Shown piece by piece: positions 9,308 to 18,434 of a DNA stretch of 64,000 nucleotides. Where the stretch lies: NCBI GenBank assembly GCA_005843825.1, contig SZXX01000016.1, forward strand, positions 58,364-122,363. The letters run 5' to 3'. The translations under genes were made by a program, and so were the position numbers. The DNA comes from Chlorobium sp. Lineage in GTDB: Bacteria > Bacteroidota > Chlorobiia > Chlorobiales > Chlorobiaceae. The first letter of the stretch is position 1. Each line of letters opens with the position of its first letter. Under the pieces are notes generated by a model. It was not told where the DNA came from and did no database searches. It was given only the letters and a program-made list of their open reading frames with translations.

Positions 9308-9777
9308 ACGGAGCGGATAATGCATACAGCATGAGCTGCAGCTCCCTCTTCACGTCCTATATAGCCGAGTTTTTCGTTTGTGGTGGCTTTGACCGATACT
9401 GTTCCGATTTCAACACCAAGACAGCGTGCAATGTTTTTGCGCATTTCAGTAATGTAGGGAGCGATTTTTGGTGCTTCAAGAAGCAGCATGGCATCGATGT
9501 TCATAATCTGGTAACCATTTTTTTCAAGAAGCTTTCCAACATGTTTCAAGAGAATCATGCTGTCGATATCCTTGAATTCCTGGCTTGTGTTGGGGAAGTG
9601 AAGGCCAATGTCGCCCAGTGCAGCCGCACCAAGCAGAGCATCGCTGACAGCATGAAGCAGCACATCGGCATCGCTGTGCCCGTCAAGTCCTTTGCTTCCG
9701 GGGATATGAACACCACCGATCACAAGTTTTCGGCCTTCAGCAAAAGGGTGTACATCAATACCAATTCCAATGCGCAT
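9304..9777 (-). CDS. ispF: 2-C-methyl-D-erythritol 2,4-cyclodiphosphate synthase
   Basis: IspF forms the cyclic diphosphate in the MEP isoprenoid pathway, which also supplies the phytyl and farnesyl tails of chlorophylls. The 157-residue protein contains the zinc ligands D8 and H10 (GIDVHPF) and the [11 protein letters not shown] motif with the third His, followed by GDIGLHFP. Length is typical. It is a stand-alone IspF, not an IspDF fusion, and converges with the permease gene with overlapping stop codons. Confidence 0.96.
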   Translation of the reverse strand: MRIGIGIDVHPFAEGRKLVIGGVHIPGSKGLDGHSDADVLLHAVSDALLGAAALGDIGLHFPNTSQEFKDIDSMILLKHVGKLLEKNGYQIMNIDAMLLLEAPKIAPYITEMRKNIARCLGVEIGTVSVKATTNEKLGYIGREEGAAAHAVCIIRSV

Positions 9778-9923
9778 GGTTTCAAGGTTTTAAGGGTTAT
9801 TACAGCCGGGTTTCAAAGATAGAATAAATCGGGAAAAATCAGAACCTCGATAGATGAAGTGCATCAGAAAAACCTTAAAATTAAATGTGGATTTTTTAGA
9901 GACAGAGCGAAAGGAGGAACTCT

Positions 9924-11030
9924 ATGATCTTTTCACAAGTGCAGCGTTTTTTTTGGATGTGTTCCGGAACTCCGGTTACAATCATTGAAAAATATCCAAC
10001 TGAACACAGCAAATATTTCGGCATAGGGGCAACAATCTTCTTTACAGCGCTCTTTGCAGCGTTGTCTGGAGGATATGCGCTCTATTTTGTTTTTGCCGGA
10101 AGTGTTTTGGGGGAGCTGTGGGCACTGGTTTTTGGCCTTATATGGGGGGTGGCGATCTTGAATCTTGATCGTTCAATTGTTTCAGGGATCAATAAGACCT
10201 CCAAGGGGATGAAACAGTTTCTTCAAGCCTCTCCCAGGCTGGTGTTTGCTCTGCTGATTGCCATTGTCATAGCACGTCCTCTTGAGTTGAAAATTTTTGA
10301 CAAGGAGATTCATGAACAGCTTCGGGCTCGCTATCTTTCAGAGCAGAAGGAACGGATTGTTAAAGTCCAGCAGTCATTTACTGAGAAATATTCCCTTGAA
10401 CTGACTCAGATCAAAACCTATCAGGAAGAGTACGATAAACTCAGCAGTGAGGTCAGCCGGTTACGCGAGGAGCTGAAGCAGGAGGTCTTCGGCTCCCGGA
10501 CTTCAACCACGTCCGGAGTGGAGGGATACGGTACCTATGCAAAAAACAAGGAACAGGTTGTAACGGCCAAGCAGGTGCGGCTTGAATTTCTTGCTTCTCA
10601 GCTTGCCGGGCTTCGTGAATATATGAATCGCCAGAAAACAGCTGAGGGGATTAACAATCAGATGATGCTGACTGATAACAGGCTTGATGCCAGAGCCGCG
10701 CAAGCTGGTTTTGCCGACAGAAACTGGGCACTTGGCGAGTTGACTCATTCGTCGAGTGATGTGAGCCGCTCTTCCGCTAATGCGATTTTATTTATCACTC
10801 TGCTCTTTGTTGTCTTTGAATGTGCGCCTCTTATTGTCAAGCTGCTTGCTGATGCAGGGCCCTCAGATATTGAAATAAAAGAATCAGAGTCGCGAATCAT
10901 CTCGCAGTTGACCAATAGATCATTTCTATCACGTAACAGACCCATTCGTGAGTACCGGTTCATGGGTTCGAAAATCGGCGGTCGGCGTCTCAGAAAATAT
11001 GTTTCCAATAAACGGGGATGGGGGCGATGA
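9924..11030 (+). CDS. DUF4407 family membrane protein
   Basis: The function is not known. The 368-residue product matches DUF4407: an N-terminal FFWMCSGT segment, two to three membrane helices within residues 30-120 (IFFTALFAALSGGYALYFVF; LVFGLIWGVAILNLDRSIV; LVFALLIAIVIARPLEL), a long charged helical, probably coiled-coil region (about 120-255) and one more membrane helix near 290-310. The LNLDRSIV motif is characteristic. Translation should be strong: AAAGGAGGA lies 7-15 bases before the ATG. It is monocistronic and ends two bases before the pyrD stop on the other strand. Confidence 0.82.
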   Translation: MIFSQVQRFFWMCSGTPVTIIEKYPTEHSKYFGIGATIFFTALFAALSGGYALYFVFAGSVLGELWALVFGLIWGVAILNLDRSIVSGINKTSKGMKQFLQASPRLVFALLIAIVIARPLELKIFDKEIHEQLRARYLSEQKERIVKVQQSFTEKYSLELTQIKTYQEEYDKLSSEVSRLREELKQEVFGSRTSTTSGVEGYGTYAKNKEQVVTAKQVRLEFLASQLAGLREYMNRQKTAEGINNQMMLTDNRLDARAAQAGFADRNWALGELTHSSSDVSRSSANAILFITLLFVVFECAPLIVKLLADAGPSDIEIKESESRIISQLTNRSFLSRNRPIREYRFMGSKIGGRRLRKYVSNKRGWGR

Positions 11031-11032
11031 TT

Positions 11033-11977
11033 CTACTCTGTTATCAGGCTTCCCCTGTATTCGCTCAGCGTTGTCGCACCGGGAGTTGAGAAGTATTGTT
11101 CAATTGCAGTGGCGACCTGTTCGCCGATATCAGGGTAGACAAAGTTCATGGTGCCGATCTGCACCGCCGTCGATCCTGCAAGGATAAACTCCATGGCATC
11201 CTCAAATCCTGCAATGCCGCCCATGCCGACAATCGGTATGGAGACTGCCTTGAAGACTTCCCATACTTTTGCAAGGGCAATCGGTTTTATAGCCGGGCCT
11301 GAGAGTCCGCCTGTAATGTTTTTCAACAGTGGGCGGCGGGTTTTGTAGTTAACCGCCATGCCGACAACAGTGTTGATGAGTGAAACCGAATCGGCACCGG
11401 CTTCCTGGGCGGCAAGGGCAATGGTGCTGATGGAGGTGACGTTCGGCGTCAGCTTTATCATCAAGTGGCGAGGAGTAATTTTACGCAGTTCCGAGACAAT
11501 TTCAAACGTCGCATCCCGGCTGACACCCATAATCATGCATTCGCCTTTCACATTAGGGCACGAGAGATTGATCTCATAGCCGCTGAGGCCTTCGACGCCG
11601 TCAAGCCTCGATACTACTTCCAGGTAGTCATCAATAGAGCGTCCGGCTATATTGACAATAACGGCAGTATCAAGTGTGCGGAGAAACGGCACTTTCTCAG
11701 AAATGAACCTTTCAACCCCGACATTGGCCAGTCCGATGGCATTGATCATTCCTGATGGAGTCTCAGCAATACGACGGGGGGGATTGCCTGTTCTCGGTTC
11801 AAGGGAAATAGCCTTGGTTACAATCCCGCCGATTTTGGAGAGGTCGCAGAGCTGACTGAGTTCTTCCCCGTATGAAACTGTTCCCGATGCAAGGAGTACC
11901 GGTGATTTTAATTCAAGTCCACGGCCGAGTGATACTGCCGCGCGGGTTACAGGTTTGGCGGTTCCGTGTTGGCTCAT
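11033..11977 (-). CDS. pyrD: Dihydroorotate dehydrogenase, class 1B catalytic subunit
   Basis: This FMN enzyme oxidises dihydroorotate to orotate in pyrimidine synthesis. The 314-residue protein has the class 1 active-site Cys (C140 in INLSCPN), the GNPPRRIAETPSGMINAIGL segment and the FMN-phosphate region near the C-terminus (GMGGI...DAMEFILAGSTAVQIGT). Class 1B enzymes normally pair with an FAD/Fe-S PyrK subunit that passes electrons to NAD. No pyrK is in this window. Confidence 0.93.
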   Translation of the reverse strand: MSQHGTAKPVTRAAVSLGRGLELKSPVLLASGTVSYGEELSQLCDLSKIGGIVTKAISLEPRTGNPPRRIAETPSGMINAIGLANVGVERFISEKVPFLRTLDTAVIVNIAGRSIDDYLEVVSRLDGVEGLSGYEINLSCPNVKGECMIMGVSRDATFEIVSELRKITPRHLMIKLTPNVTSISTIALAAQEAGADSVSLINTVVGMAVNYKTRRPLLKNITGGLSGPAIKPIALAKVWEVFKAVSIPIVGMGGIAGFEDAMEFILAGSTAVQIGTMNFVYPDIGEQVATAIEQYFSTPGATTLSEYRGSLITE

Positions 11978-11997
11978 GGTATTTCGGTGCTTACATT

Positions 11998-12026
11998 TCC
12001 CTGACCGGTATTGTTCCAGTCAGGGA
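11998..12026. repeat. Inverted repeat between glgP and pyrD
   Basis: Arms TCCCTGAC (11998-12005) and GTCAGGGA (12019-12026) form a perfect 8-bp stem with a 13-nt spacer. It lies 20 bp upstream of the pyrD start and 37 bp past the glgP stop. Without a T run it is a weak terminator candidate; a pyrD leader hairpin is equally possible. Confidence 0.4.
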
Positions 12027-12063
12027 TTAAAAGAGCTGCGGCTGTTTGTGGCGTATCGTCCGG

Positions 12064-14175
12064 TTATCTGTTCAGATAATACTTGGTTGCATAGTCCCTG
12101 ACCATCCTGTGTGTATTGTATTCAGGTGCAATTGTTGCTATGGCACTACGGATTTTATTGATCCATTTTACAGGGATGTTCTTTTCGTTGCGTTCGTAAT
12201 ATGCCGGAATAATCTGGTTTTCAAGAACCGAGTACAACTGTTCCGCATCAAAACTATCCTGTTCTTCATGGTTTTCAAACGATTCACCGTTGCCGATAGC
12301 AAAGCCGTTCTCGCCGTTATAGGCTTCAGGCCACCAGCCATCGAGAACGCTGAAATTCAGTCCGCCATGCAGAACAGTTTTTTCGCCTGATGTACCGCTT
12401 GCTTCCATAGGTCTTACCGGAGTGTTCAGCCAGACGTCAACACCCGATACCATCCGTTTTGCAACACCTAGATTATAGTTTTCAAGGAAAACAATCTTGC
12501 CGCTGAACTCTGGCCGGCGTGAGTGGTGTACAATCTGGCGGATGTAGTCTTTTCCTGCATCGTCATGCGGATGTGCCTTTCCGGCAAAGACTATCTGCAG
12601 TGGTCTTGAAGAGTGATTAATGATTTTGTCAAGACGTTCAAGATCTCTGAACACAAGAGGAGCGCGCTTGTAGGTAGCAAAACGTCGTGCAAATCCTATA
12701 GTGAGATAATCAGGAGAGAAGGTGTTTGTGCTCGCACGCAAGGCATCGTATTCGCTGTAGATTGAATTTCTATGCTGGTGAAAAAGCTGGTTGGTCAGAT
12801 ACTTGTCCATGAAGTCGATCAGATTACGCTTCAGGCTGTAGCGTAAAGACCAAAGCTCCTCATCGGTGACTTTTGCGAGCACGGCTTCAGCAGCCTCGCG
12901 TGAAAGACTCATCTCATCAACGCTGCCTGTGAATTTTTTCCAGAAAATGTCAGTCAATCCACTGGTCCAGCTGCTGGCGTGGACACCATTGGTGATATGT
13001 CCGATAGGAACCTCTGCAACCGTTTTGCCGGGAAAGAGGTGCTGCCACATAACGCGGGAAACTTCTCCGTGAAGTTTCGAAACACCGTTTGCAGATCGCG
13101 ACAGATTCAGAGCCAGCACTGTCATGGTGAACAGCCCGTATATATTACTCAGGTCTTCTGCTCCAAGTCTCATCAGATCATCAAAGTTCAAGCCGATCGT
13201 CGTAAGGTACTTGTCGAAGGTGTAATGCATCATGTCGCTTGAAAAGCGGTCATGGCCGGCAGGTACGGGAGTGTGTGTTGTGAAAACGCAGAGTGAGCGG
13301 ACTGTATCTATTGCTTCTTGTTTCGTAACTCCTTTTCTCAGCTCCTGGGCGAGCAGTTCAAGCGTGAGAAATGCCGAGTGGCCTTCGTTCATATGATAGA
13401 CTGTCGGTTGTGTGCCGAGCTGCTCAAGAAGCTTTACGCCGCCAATTCCGAGAATAATTTCCTGGTTGATGCGCATGTTCTGGTCGCCGCCATAGACTCT
13501 GCAGCAGATATCACGATAGTGGGGCTCATTGGCCGCAATATTGGTATCAAGCAGGTAGAGAGTTGCTCTGCCGACCTGCAGTTTCCATGCCTGGGCATAT
13601 ACTTCACTCTGCGCTATATTGACCGTTATGATAAGGTCAGAGCCATCCGGAGCAGTCACTTTCTCTATAGGCAGGTTTTCAGGGTGCTGGAGCGGATAAT
13701 CCTCTTTCTGCCATCCGTCCTGATTGAGGCTCTGACGAAAATATCCTTCTTTATAAAACAAGGTGATGCCGATAAAGTTGATGCCCAGATCGCTGGCCGA
13801 TTTCAGATGGTCACCTGACAGGACACCGAGTCCGCCTGAATAAATTCTTACGCTTTCATGAATACCGAATTCCGCACTGAAATAAGCGACAGGTTTCTCT
13901 GTAATTTCCCTGGCATTGTTCGCCGCCCAGGTATTCTTGTCGTTCATGTAGGCTGTAAACCGTGCATAGACGCGATCGATTTTATCGCCGAATTCACCGG
14001 TACAGCGGGCTACCAGTTCATCATTTGATATATGACGTAACAGTTCAACCGGATTATGATTATTTCTTTCCCAGAGAAGTGGTGAGAGTTCTTCAAAAAT
14101 CTGTTTTGCTTCCGTATCCCAGGACCACCATAAATTTCTTGTCAGTGCTTTAAGGGAAGTTATTTTATTTTGCAT
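12064..14175 (-). CDS. glgP: Alpha-glucan (glycogen/maltodextrin) phosphorylase, GT35
   Basis: This PLP enzyme phosphorolyses alpha-1,4-glucan to glucose 1-phosphate. The 703-residue size and the N-terminal NLWWSWD segment place it in the short bacterial alpha-glucan phosphorylase group rather than the about 830-residue E. coli GlgP type. The PLP lysine is K599, within GTSGEK; the more common form is GTSGMK. The following GGLNFSVLDGWWPEAY is canonical. It is divergent from the metallophosphoesterase gene and has no other glycogen gene nearby. It probably mobilises stored glycogen feeding the PPi-type phosphofructokinase route. Confidence 0.92.
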   Translation of the reverse strand: MQNKITSLKALTRNLWWSWDTEAKQIFEELSPLLWERNNHNPVELLRHISNDELVARCTGEFGDKIDRVYARFTAYMNDKNTWAANNAREITEKPVAYFSAEFGIHESVRIYSGGLGVLSGDHLKSASDLGINFIGITLFYKEGYFRQSLNQDGWQKEDYPLQHPENLPIEKVTAPDGSDLIITVNIAQSEVYAQAWKLQVGRATLYLLDTNIAANEPHYRDICCRVYGGDQNMRINQEIILGIGGVKLLEQLGTQPTVYHMNEGHSAFLTLELLAQELRKGVTKQEAIDTVRSLCVFTTHTPVPAGHDRFSSDMMHYTFDKYLTTIGLNFDDLMRLGAEDLSNIYGLFTMTVLALNLSRSANGVSKLHGEVSRVMWQHLFPGKTVAEVPIGHITNGVHASSWTSGLTDIFWKKFTGSVDEMSLSREAAEAVLAKVTDEELWSLRYSLKRNLIDFMDKYLTNQLFHQHRNSIYSEYDALRASTNTFSPDYLTIGFARRFATYKRAPLVFRDLERLDKIINHSSRPLQIVFAGKAHPHDDAGKDYIRQIVHHSRRPEFSGKIVFLENYNLGVAKRMVSGVDVWLNTPVRPMEASGTSGEKTVLHGGLNFSVLDGWWPEAYNGENGFAIGNGESFENHEEQDSFDAEQLYSVLENQIIPAYYERNEKNIPVKWINKIRSAIATIAPEYNTHRMVRDYATKYYLNR

Positions 14176-14337
14176 AATTGAAACGTGGTAATGATTGTGC
14201 TACTGCGTCAAGTGGATGAAAGACAGTATCAAAGAAAATTATGGCATCTTTTTCATTTTACATGAATAGGCGCCAGATGTAAAAAAGCATTGGCCAATTT
14301 ACAGTTTTAGAATTAAAAACCGCAAGTCTCATAAAAA

Positions 14338-15207
14338 TTGATTAAAGACGCAGTAAAAATAGCGCACATATCGGATCTTCATATTTCCGGCATGCAGGAT
14401 CGCCGTCAGCTTGAAAGCCTTGATTATCTGTTCGATCATTTCAACACCACAGGGTATGATCATCTTGTCATTTCAGGCGATCTCAGCAATAGCGCCAATC
14501 AGGGCGATTGGAAGATAATCCGCCAGAAACTGGAGAATCACGGACTTTATCACTGGGACAAAACCACCGTTATTCCGGGAAATCATGATCTGATTCATCT
14601 TGAAGAGGAGATGCGGTTTTATAATGCGCTGAATCCTCTTCCCCGAGTGAGAAAAAAAGCTTTTGACCGCCGGGTTTTAGAATTCTGCATCTTTTTTCAA
14701 GAGCTGATTACCGGTGAAGAGCGGGGAGATAACGCATTTCCATTTCTTAAGATAATAAACTATTCATCGGTCAGGATTGCTCTTGCAGCTCTCAACTCGG
14801 TCTATCCATGGTACCCTGCCGATAATCCACTTGGAGCCAGAGGTTATATTAGCCCAGGTCAGCTTAGAGCCATCAGCGCTCAAAGTGTTCTTAAGTCTTT
14901 GGAAGATTGTGTTGTTATCGGGCTTTGCCATCATGCGTATAAAGTTTACGGCACTGATTCTCCCATTGACCAGGCTTTTGACTGGACCATGGAGTTGAAA
15001 AACCGTGATGAATTTCTTTCAGTCATGAAGGTCATCCATGCAAAACTGGTTCTGCATGGCCATTTTCATCGCTTTCAGAATTACGAGGTTAACGGTATAA
15101 CCTTTATAAATGGAGGAAGTTTTCGATACAATCCACACTGCTACAGTGAACTGGTAATCGATGGCGAGGGGGGACGCACTCAGAGGTTTGTCACGCTTTC
15201 GCCCTGA
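14338..15207 (+). CDS. Metallophosphoesterase
   Basis: This is a calcineurin-like phosphoesterase of unknown substrate. The 289 residues contain the dimetal motifs in order: HISDLHI (10-16), ISGDLSN (D in GD), PGNHD, a later CHHA and GHFHRF. The start is TTG at 14338, because an in-frame stop lies four bases upstream and the next ATG would fall after the first metal motif. No good ribosome-binding site is visible. It resembles the class III phosphodiesterase/YfcE-like group, but activity on cyclic nucleotides is only a possibility. Confidence 0.85.
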   Translation: MIKDAVKIAHISDLHISGMQDRRQLESLDYLFDHFNTTGYDHLVISGDLSNSANQGDWKIIRQKLENHGLYHWDKTTVIPGNHDLIHLEEEMRFYNALNPLPRVRKKAFDRRVLEFCIFFQELITGEERGDNAFPFLKIINYSSVRIALAALNSVYPWYPADNPLGARGYISPGQLRAISAQSVLKSLEDCVVIGLCHHAYKVYGTDSPIDQAFDWTMELKNRDEFLSVMKVIHAKLVLHGHFHRFQNYEVNGITFINGGSFRYNPHCYSELVIDGEGGRTQRFVTLSP

Positions 15208-15214
15208 ACAAAAT

Positions 15215-15262
15215 AACAGTAACAATTCAGCTCTTGTTCAAGGGAGCCAAATTGTTACTGTT
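15215..15262. terminator. Bidirectional terminator between metallophosphoesterase and ferritin genes
   Basis: A perfect 13-bp inverted repeat (15215-15227 and 15250-15262) has a 22-nt centre that can itself pair. T-rich sequence follows on the plus side. It lies between convergent genes. Confidence 0.7.
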
Positions 15263-15284
15263 CTTTCCTTTTGATCGGTATATC

Positions 15285-15779
15285 TCAGCTCTGGCCTCTT
15301 CGTGCAAGCTGGCGATCCATCATAATCAGGGCATGTCCCTTTTCACCTGCCATTTTCAGGGTTTCAAGGATTGCTGATGCTGACGCCTCTTCCTCAACCT
15401 GTTCTCCGATAAATTCATGGAGCAGCACTTGTGCGGGATAGTCTTTCTCCTTCAGCGCCAATTCATAAAGTTTGTTGATGAGCGCTGTTATTTTCCGTTC
15501 ATGTTTGAGCACTTCTTCGAAGAGGGCAGTAGGTGACTTGAATTCCAAAGGAGGCTGTTCAATTTTTTGAAGCTCAACACGACCGCCTCTTTCGTTGACG
15601 AATTTGTAGAGTTTCATGGCATGGCCTGATTCCTCTTTGGTCTGGATTTTCATCCAGTTTGCAAATCCTGGAAGGTTTTGCGACTCTGAAAAAGCCGCCA
15701 TTGAAAGGTAGAGATATGAAGACGACAGCTCGTGATTGATCTGATCGTTGAATGCTTTCTGAAGTGTTTTGCTTAGCAT
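15285..15779 (-). CDS. ftn: Ferritin (bacterial non-heme type)
   Basis: Ferritin stores iron by oxidising Fe(II) at a diiron site inside a 24-subunit shell. The 164-residue four-helix protein has the helix A pattern [16 protein letters not shown], helix B ExxH ([11 protein letters not shown]), helix [17 protein letters not shown] and helix [13 protein letters not shown], matching FtnA-type ferritins in length and spacing. It is the third gene of a carB2/ferritin-like/ferritin run, 86 bp after its neighbour, so it may have its own promoter. No clear Fur box was seen. Confidence 0.93.
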   Translation of the reverse strand: MLSKTLQKAFNDQINHELSSSYLYLSMAAFSESQNLPGFANWMKIQTKEESGHAMKLYKFVNERGGRVELQKIEQPPLEFKSPTALFEEVLKHERKITALINKLYELALKEKDYPAQVLLHEFIGEQVEEEASASAILETLKMAGEKGHALIMMDRQLARRGQS

Positions 15780-15865
15780 GGAAGCTTCTCCTCAAGATTG
15801 AATTTGTTTTTGTTCCAGTTTATTAACAAATCAACGAGGGTAAAGCTGTATTAGTTTCTCGTATT

Positions 15866-16330
15866 CTATCGGTTCTCTTTCATGTAACTGCGGATTCTTT
15901 CGGCATGATCGCAGTCTTCCTGATTGAGCTGTTTGAAAATAGTTGAGGATAAGGAGTTTGTCGGGCTGTCAAGAAACTGCTGAAAATGGGATTCACCTGC
16001 TGCCAGTTCAAGATCCAGTGCGATTTGTAATGCTTCATTTTTTGATGGCGGTGTATCCGAAAACGTATTGATCAGAGCAGTAATCTTTACGTTGGTATCG
16101 ATAAGGGATTGCAGATCTGTTGATAACAGGTTGTCAGGAAAAAATTCCAGAGGCTGAGGTTGCTTTTTCTCCTGCAGAAGCAGTGACGCGTGTCCTTGTT
16201 CCTCCATTGCCAGTTCCCACCAGAAATCTTCATCCTCAAAAAAAGAGTCATGAAAAACGGTGTAGAGTTTTGCAAGGTTCAGTTCCAGCTTTATGGACTC
16301 GTCAAGATGTTTTTGCAGTGTTGCAGGCAT
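15866..16330 (-). CDS. Ferritin-like/rubrerythrin-like four-helix protein
   Basis: A 154-residue all-helical protein with a diiron-type ligand pattern: E16 in helix A, E44-x-x-H47 in helix B (MEEQGH), acidic helix C (LELAAGESHFQQF) and helix D with DxxH (EDCDHAE), where Asp replaces the usual Glu. It lacks the rubredoxin domain of true rubrerythrin. The role is probably iron or peroxide handling, inferred from its fold and from the ferritin gene next to it. It starts only 23 bp after the carB2 stop, suggesting a shared transcript. Confidence 0.7.
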   Translation of the reverse strand: MPATLQKHLDESIKLELNLAKLYTVFHDSFFEDEDFWWELAMEEQGHASLLLQEKKQPQPLEFFPDNLLSTDLQSLIDTNVKITALINTFSDTPPSKNEALQIALDLELAAGESHFQQFLDSPTNSLSSTIFKQLNQEDCDHAERIRSYMKENR

Positions 16331-16353
16331 GGCCGGTACATTTGTTTAAAGCG

Positions 16354-18210
16354 TTACTTGTTGCGGTAGGAAGCGTATTCCTGCAGACTTTTAACACCGA
16401 ACTCCTGATGGCGGATACAATCAATCGCCTGTACTGATGCCTCGGCCGCTTCGATGGTGGTTACAAAGGGGACATTGCTCAGAACCGATGCAGCGCCGAT
16501 AGCCTCTTCATCATGCAGGGCTTTTTCGCCTCTTGGGGTGTTAATGACAAAGTTGATCTTACCATGCTTGATAATATCAAAAATGTTCGGTCGTCCTTCC
16601 TCACCCACCTTGTAGACTTTTTTGCACTCAATGCCGTTATCTATAAGAAACTGGTGCGTGCCAGCTGTGGCAATCAAATCGAAGTCCATGCGGTAAAGTG
16701 CTTTTGCAATGGCAAGGATGCGCTGGTTTTTATCCTGATCGTTGACACTGATGAACACCGATCCGGAAAGAGGGAGCTGCATGCTTGCTGCCTGATAAGC
16801 CTTGGCAAAAGCCTCAGGGAACTCATCGGCAAGGCTCATTGCTTCACCGGTCGAGCGCATTTCAGGGCCGAGATAGACACCTGATTTAACAAACTTGGAG
16901 AATGGGAATACCGGTTCCTTGATGGCCATGTGCTTCATGCCAAGTTCATCGCAATCTTTCAGGTCGTACTCTTTACGCAGGTCACTGAGTTTCTCACCAA
17001 GCATGACCCTGGTTGCAATCTTTACAACAGGTATTGCAGTTGCCTTGCCCACAAAAGGTACTGTCCGGCTGGCTCTTGGATTAACTTCAATAACATAGAC
17101 ACTCTCGTTCTGCACAGCATATTGTATGTTCATCAGTCCTACCACCTTCAGGTTTGTCGCCAGGATGCGGGTATAGGCCTTCATTGTGGCAATGACATTC
17201 GAGCTGATGTTGTGATAGGGCAGAATGGAGGTTGAGTCACCGCTGTGGATGCCTGCTGCCTCAACATGCTGCATGATGCCGCTGATAACGCAGTCAGTAG
17301 TATCGGCGATGGCATCAATGTCGAATTCAACGGCTGTTTCCAGAAAACGGTCAATCAGCAGGGGATATTTTTCGGTAATAAAGAGAGCTTGATCGACATA
17401 CTCTTTGAGCGAATCGTCATTGTAGACAATTTTCATAGCACGTCCCCCAAGAACATAGCTTGGGCGGACAAGAGCAGGGTAGCCGATTCTTTTCGTGATT
17501 GTTTTGGCCTCTTCAAAGCTGATGGCCGTTCCGTATTCAGGATGGGGAATATCCAGCTCCTCAAGCAGAGCGCCGAATTTTTTACGGTCTTCAGCCAGGT
17601 CGATGCCTTTCGAAGAGGTACCGAGAATGGTTACACCTGCCTCATGAAGTTTTGCAGAGAGCTTGAGCGGTGTCTGGCCACCAAAGCTTACAATAACACC
17701 GAGAGGTTTTTCGTGTTCTATGATGCGAATAGTATCCTCAAAGGTAAGCGGCTCAAAATAGAGCTTATCGGCTATGTCGTAGTCAGTTGAAACAGTTTCA
17801 GGGTTACAGTTGACCATGATGGTTTCATAACCTGCCTCTTTGAGAGCAAACACAGCCTGGACACAACAATAGTCAAACTCGATGCCCTGACCGATCCTGT
17901 TTGGCCCTCCACCAAAAATAATGACTTTTTTCAGGTTTGAGGAAACAGATTCATTTTCCTCTTCGTATGTCGAATAATGGTAGGGTGTTTTTGCATCAAA
18001 TTCCGCAGCGCAGGTATCAACGGTTTTAAAAACTGACTCTATACCGTAATGTTTTCTGAGCGCTCTGATGGAAGGTTCTGCTGTATTGAAAATATTGGCA
18101 AGCTGAAAATCGGAAAACCCGTTTTGTTTGGCTTGCAGCAGCCTCTCTTTCGGGAATTTCCGGGAAAGGTCAATAATCTCCTGTGTCAGGTCGGAAGCTT
18201 GGATGGTCAT
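16354..18210 (-). CDS. carB: Carbamoyl-phosphate synthase large chain, C-terminal half (split CarB)
   Basis: CarB uses ATP, bicarbonate and ammonia to make carbamoyl phosphate for pyrimidine and arginine synthesis. Only 618 residues are present, against about 1070 for full CarB. They start in the oligomerisation domain and contain the second ATP-grasp unit (FGGGPNRIGQGIEFDYCC near 100-117; EVNPRASRT) and the C-terminal allosteric MGS-like domain (ATAGTHQFL; VINTPRG). The first half must be encoded elsewhere. Split CarB is known from some bacteria and archaea. No frameshift remnant of the N-terminal half is visible upstream, where ribBA diverges. Confidence 0.93.
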   Translation of the reverse strand: MTIQASDLTQEIIDLSRKFPKERLLQAKQNGFSDFQLANIFNTAEPSIRALRKHYGIESVFKTVDTCAAEFDAKTPYHYSTYEEENESVSSNLKKVIIFGGGPNRIGQGIEFDYCCVQAVFALKEAGYETIMVNCNPETVSTDYDIADKLYFEPLTFEDTIRIIEHEKPLGVIVSFGGQTPLKLSAKLHEAGVTILGTSSKGIDLAEDRKKFGALLEELDIPHPEYGTAISFEEAKTITKRIGYPALVRPSYVLGGRAMKIVYNDDSLKEYVDQALFITEKYPLLIDRFLETAVEFDIDAIADTTDCVISGIMQHVEAAGIHSGDSTSILPYHNISSNVIATMKAYTRILATNLKVVGLMNIQYAVQNESVYVIEVNPRASRTVPFVGKATAIPVVKIATRVMLGEKLSDLRKEYDLKDCDELGMKHMAIKEPVFPFSKFVKSGVYLGPEMRSTGEAMSLADEFPEAFAKAYQAASMQLPLSGSVFISVNDQDKNQRILAIAKALYRMDFDLIATAGTHQFLIDNGIECKKVYKVGEEGRPNIFDIIKHGKINFVINTPRGEKALHDEEAIGAASVLSNVPFVTTIEAAEASVQAIDCIRHQEFGVKSLQEYASYRNK

Positions 18211-18434
18211 GCAGTCTCGATAGTTTTAAGAAGCTTCAGGATATAGCTGTACTAAGGTAACAAATCACCTGTTTATTAAAAACCGGTGCATTATACAAAA
18301 ATGCTCATGCTTCTCAAAGTTGCCCTTTACCACTCTCTCTTGTTCTTTTTTTGTGACCTGAAAATGGATCAGGATTTTTTTTACATTACACTGTCTTTAT
18401 GTACTGTCTGTTTTGAAAAAAAGGTAAAAGGGGT

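Noticed and set aside
18211..18434. FMN riboswitch upstream of ribBA
   Set aside because: None of the conserved FMN aptamer blocks could be found. Only a weak 5-bp hairpin followed by T's (18356-18383) is present, which I do not call.
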